This document shows, one piece after another, positions 60,589 through 64,000 of a DNA stretch of 64,000 nucleotides (the first letter of the stretch is position 1; each line of letters starts with the position of its first letter). The DNA is taken from assembly GCA_025786725.1 (NCBI GenBank), contig JAHLTZ010000028.1, positions 248,001 through 312,000 of the forward strand. Direction: 5' to 3'. Below the pieces are notes generated by a model, which made no database searches, was not told the DNA's origin, and saw nothing but the letters and a program-made list of their open reading frames with translations. The position numbers were made by a program, and so were the translations under genes. The stretch comes from Syncephalis fuscata. Lineage: Eukaryota; Zoopagomycota; Zoopagomycetes; Zoopagales; Piptocephalidaceae.

Positions 60589-62059
60589 TCAATTATTACC
60601 AGCAATTTCCATGGCTATTTTAAAATGGCCTAGCATTGACGTCAATTGAATGGATTCGTTGGCGCCACTAGCCAAGCGATGTTCCACTTTGGCCAAATGA
60701 TCCAAGAGATAAATGCGCGTCTTTAGAGGTAACTCTATTGTCCCCAAGTATTCATGGATTTCTGTAATAATATCGGCCAGTGCCAATCCTTTATCTACTC
60801 GCATTTGGTTGATTTCTATCACAAAGAATAAGTTAGATGTTTTATACTGCTTTCGGGCACTTACTGGAATGAGCCATTGAAAATTCGTCATTAAATAATG
60901 AATGAATAATATATTCTACGTCGGCAGGAAGTGGCTGTCCCGTAGATTGATAAATAACGACTTCATCAATACTGTCGAATCCAGCATAGCATCCCTATAA
61001 GCATTTATGAATAAACTTTGAATAATATGTATGTCAAATTATACCTGGAGAATATTTAATACACGACGCATATCGCCACGCGATACACGCAGTAGCGCTT
61101 TCTTTCCTGAATCTGTCAAATTCATACTGTTGGCAATTAGCTGCTTATTTGATTGTGATTATTAGCATTAATTACCTTCCTGGTTGGCAATCATATCCAA
61201 GCGAGCCTCTATTTGATCCGCCTGAAGTGGAGCAAATCGAAACCGTGTACACCGAGACTGTAGCGCAGGAATGATTTTGCTAACATAATTACAAATAATA
61301 CAGAATCGGACATTGTTGGTATATTTTTCAATCACTGTAATAAATTCGATAGCTTAATTGTTAATGCAGTCTAATTGCATCAGCAAACCAACCGCGTCTT
61401 AATGCCGATTGTGCTGCTTGTGTCATAGCATCTGCCTCGTCTAGTACAATTAATTTGAACCCAATACTGTTGATTTGTTCAAATGTTAGCATTGGTTATT
61501 TATTAAATAAACAAACTTACGCTGAAGCACGACGTGTACTGGCAAATCCAATAATTTGATTTCGGACAACATCAATACCACGCTCGTCGGATGCATTCAA
61601 CTGTTCATTCCGTGTTAGTGCCGTATCAATTGAAACACCAACAGGCAATAGACTACCTCCAATACCATCGAAGGAAACTCGCTACCGTATAATTGACGTG
61701 AGCATGCAATAATTGTTGACGTTTTCCCTGTGCCTGGTGGACCGTAGAACAACAAGTGCGGCAAGCGACCTTGCTTCATAAAGTTCTGTACTGTTGCCTA
61801 TTTGATTAGTATTTGGATTCACCAAGTGCGTCTACATACGCGTTGAAACAATTTCTTGCTGCGACACTAGATCGTCCAGTGTTGTTGGACGGTACTTCTC
61901 CACCCTAAATCACGCGTAAATATATTAAAGATCAAAGTGTAGCTACTACATTGCAGCTTACCAAGGTAGATGTTGCTTGCTATTCTCTGCAGCCATATCC
62001 ATGTCTAAATCTTTATCTTTACCCACCTGACTGGGCAGATCCACGTCCATAGTTGTCAT
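60589..62059 (-). CDS. RFC3: Replication factor C subunit 5 (yeast Rfc3), one frame break
   Basis: AAA+ clamp-loader subunit that helps load PCNA onto DNA. Exons 62059-61962, 61904-61840, 61790-61657, 61600-61521, 61466-61393, 61334-61176, 61126-61045, 60994-60865, 60815-60589, about 349 residues. RFC boxes are in order: PWVEKYRPTTLDDLVSQQEI, the Walker A motif LFYGPPGTGKTSTIIACSRQ, LNASDERGIDVVR, Walker B LIVLDEADAMT, QSALRRVIEKYTNNVRFCII, the SRC motif PALQSRCTRFRFAPL and SRGDMRRVLNILQ. The acceptor of exon 3 is the CAACAG after a nearer AATAG, since only it preserves frame. At the exon 6-7 junction (61175-61176) one G is lacking: GAA-GG then TATG is expected but GAA-G is present. Confidence 0.9.
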
Positions 62060-62378
62060 TATGAATAAAGCGAATTCAGCGTAGTAAAATGAGCTGTGTT
62101 GACTGTGAAATCATACACCACAATAAAGCAAAAGAAAAAATTGAACTATTAATAAATGGCTAAGTTGTACTTTGACTCCCCAAAGCAGTAAATCTTTTTA
62201 CGCAATTATTATAATGATTTAAATAGCTGACGAGTTGATTAGATTACTTTGTGTTCAAATCATTATTCATAATAAACATTAATAGATGTAACATTATCAT
62301 TTCCATGAAATAGAATTGAATGTAATAGAACATTGTATCAGTAATAATATTAAACGTTTAAATAAACAATGTAACATA

Positions 62379-62820
62379 CTATTTGATTTCTTTGGAACAT
62401 TTATGCCGATTATTATTGTTGTTGGCCATGTGTAGGAAGATTGATCGAATATTAATAGAAGCCATATGATCGCGATCCCATGTCATTTCGCAGTTGTTAT
62501 TGTTGTTACTACGTACAGTGTGGTTTTTTGCGTCTAAATGGGCTCTTCTATTTTTTAATTTTCTACTGTTGCATTTTGGGCATATTTGCGCTGTAAGATA
62601 CTTGTCTATGGTGACAAGAAGATAGAACGACTAGCGTTTTTAATGTTCGCTATTCTCTTGAGCATTCTTGATATCAACTTGGTAGGCGCAGTTTATTTGC
62701 CGACTATTGATAAAACAAATGGCCTTCATATGCAATAATGATAGTTTGAGTGTCTTCACCAGGAAGATCTTGTGGCGACAGTTGTAACCAGAATATACGG
62801 CATGCCGTTGATATTACTTG
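62379..62820 (-). pseudogene. Fanzor (eukaryotic TnpB-like) gene relic
   Basis: Fanzor proteins are eukaryotic relatives of the RNA-guided nuclease TnpB, carried by transposons. The best part, 62627 down to the TAG at 62379-62381, reads FYLLVTIDKYLTAQICPKCN, then RKLKNRRAHLDAKNHTV, RSNNNNNCEMTWDRDHMASI and NIRSIFLHMANNNNNR. The order CPKC ... C ... W-x-RD-x-x-A-x-x-NI and FLHMANNN matches the zinc-ribbon and final RuvC motif of fungal Fanzors. The residue before the NNNNN run is Ser where Cys is expected, so the zinc ribbon has only three Cys. Upstream, 62820-62703 has an open stretch ending TQTIIIAYEGHLFYQ that could be an earlier part in another frame. Stops and frame changes separate the parts, so it is broken. 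Confidence 0.7.
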
Positions 62821-63915
62821 AACAGGTGTTGATGTAAATAAGAAAAGTAAAAACTAGTGATTGAATAATGTTATTTATTGATGTTTAAATACACATGTCA
62901 TTTATATCGTTATATTCGGCATTATTGTATAATATATTACTGAATAGAACAATAAGATACTAATAAGAAAAAGTAAGTGAAATGAGTAAATAAAAATGTG
63001 AAGTTAAAGTACAGTAGCTCCTTATAAATAATAATATCTGCTGTGTGTTTACATATATTTCAAAAGCTTAAAATTGCTCCTAATAAGCAGACAATAATAA
63101 TGTTGCTTATTGTAAGACTGAAAAGTGTATTTTATAGTTCATCATTGTTTTGGTATAATTCACAACAAAGTATATTTAATAAATGGTAAATATCTCAATT
63201 GACTGATGATTCAATTCTTGTTAATATCGCTATTTACCATTAAACTTATATAGATTTTAAGGCTCGATTAAACATCGGCATTGTTGGCGTGGCTTAATAG
63301 ACAAGCCAGCGTAATGAGCTATTTTCGCGCAATTAGCGACACATCTAATTTCGAGCAAAATTGATAGATTGATTGGTTTCAGATACCGTCTGTAGTCTAT
63401 AGAATTACATTGGTCAGCATTTCCTATGCATCAACTACGATGGATAGGTCAGCTCTTGAGTGTGTCATCACTAACCAAACCAAACTGGCGTTGAACTCGT
63501 CGCCTGTTGTTGCCTATTTAAGACACCAACAATCTACGTTTCAACCTTCCAATTTTAGATGGCCATATTAGTATAGACATTGGCTGTTTGCTGGTTCTCA
63601 GCGTAGTTTCAATATAGCAAAATGACTAAAAAATGGTAATAAGCAAAAACTCGTTATTGAATTGTCGCAACCATGATAGCAGCAATGGTCTCAGCTATAA
63701 ATACGGCTGCGCCATATTATATTATAATTAAAGGCTGGGAGCTACTGTACTGTGACTCTTACATTTTTATTTATCCATTTCACCCCTCAACACTTTTAAA
63801 TACAATTAAACATTCGCTCATTACTATAACATGTATAATATTACATTCAATATTAATTGTTCAAATGTCATTTATTTAGTCAGATTGGCTATAGGGAAGT
63901 GGCTGTTTAATAAAC

Positions 63916-64000
63916 GACATTTATACTAATTATATTGATTTTGATATTACATCACAAATATGTCCAAAATGCAATAATAGAAGATTAGAAAATAGAATAG
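63916..64000 (+). pseudogene. Second Fanzor-like fragment running off the window
   Basis: On the plus strand the last 85 bp read INDIYTNYIDFDITSQICPK then CNNRRLENRI, the same ICPKCN(N/S)R(R/K)L(E/K)NR block as the minus-strand relic. The remainder, with the second half of the zinc ribbon and the RD motif, lies beyond the window edge. Whether it is intact cannot be judged; an in-frame TAG lies a little upstream. Confidence 0.6.

Larger units (their letters stand above)
62060..64000. other. Terminal intergenic region with Fanzor relics
   Basis: Apart from the two relics listed separately, no gene is seen. 63270-63600 is moderately G/C-richer, but its frames are short. Confidence 0.5.

Noticed and set aside
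61791-61798. Nearer acceptor (AATAG) for exon 3 of the RFC5 gene
   Set aside because: It gives the wrong frame; the CAACAG seven bases further on restores STLQNFMKQGRLPHLL.

Overview
The window is a piece of an AT-rich, intron-rich fungal genome, probably an early-diverging lineage. The evidence is short introns (mostly 49-65 nt) with GTAAGT-type donors and ACTAAC-like branch points, fungal gene types (GYF/LIN1-like, RSC-type remodeller subunit, calcipressin, PRM10/ThrE-like transporter), and long AT-rich intergenic stretches holding degenerate repeats. I do not name a species. Gene models below were built by hand from splice signals, reading-frame continuity and family motifs. Almost every exon set sums to a whole number of codons; the exceptions are listed as findings.

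Layout. 1-4.1 kb: a protein kinase A catalytic subunit with a long low-complexity N-terminus interrupted by an in-frame TAA. 4.1-10.1 kb: gene-poor repeats, including an element with about 200-bp terminal inverted repeats. 10.1-16.1 kb: a dense housekeeping cluster (GAR transformylase, a mannose-6-phosphate-receptor/Atg27-like membrane protein, histone H2A.Z, HPRT, an OPA3-like protein). 16.6-20.5 kb: an orphan multi-pass membrane protein and a 12-exon cytochrome P450 lying between two copies of a direct repeat. 24.2-26.3 kb: a ThrE/PRM10-type membrane protein. 26.3-34 kb: mostly gene-free, with F-box-like gene relics and a short tandem repeat. 34-39.6 kb: an 18-exon chromatin-remodelling subunit (bromodomain, ankyrin, AT-hook, bromodomain, BAH), divergent from the exosome subunit RRP42. 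39.6-42.7 kb: two tandem kinase-like genes, each beginning with a signal peptide and carrying DFD in place of DFG. 43-44.1 kb: an HSDL2-like dehydrogenase. 45-46.2 kb: calcipressin. 48.2-48.4 kb: a 5S rRNA gene 7 nt upstream of tRNA-Glu. 49.2-52.4 kb: LIN1/CD2BP2-like GYF protein, GPN3 GTPase and a small coiled-coil protein. 53.4-54.3 kb: a secreted protein made of near-identical 101-residue repeats with dibasic sites. 57.9-59 kb: a seven-segment membrane protein. 60.6-62.1 kb: the clamp-loader subunit RFC5/Rfc3. 62.4-64 kb: relics of two Fanzor-type (TnpB-like) genes in opposite orientations.

Most genes are conserved housekeeping functions: purine synthesis and salvage (GART, HPRT), chromatin (H2A.Z, RSC-like), RNA processing (RRP42, LIN1), RNA polymerase assembly (GPN3) and replication (RFC). 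The accessory interest lies in the secreted kinase-like pair, the repeat-bearing secreted protein, the Fanzor relics and the 5S-tRNA pair. Six frame breaks in otherwise intact genes (F-box-like gene, kinase B, HSDL2-like, GPN3 twice, RFC5) would all be repaired by lengthening one homopolymer by a single base. That pattern suggests systematic sequencing error rather than pseudogenes.
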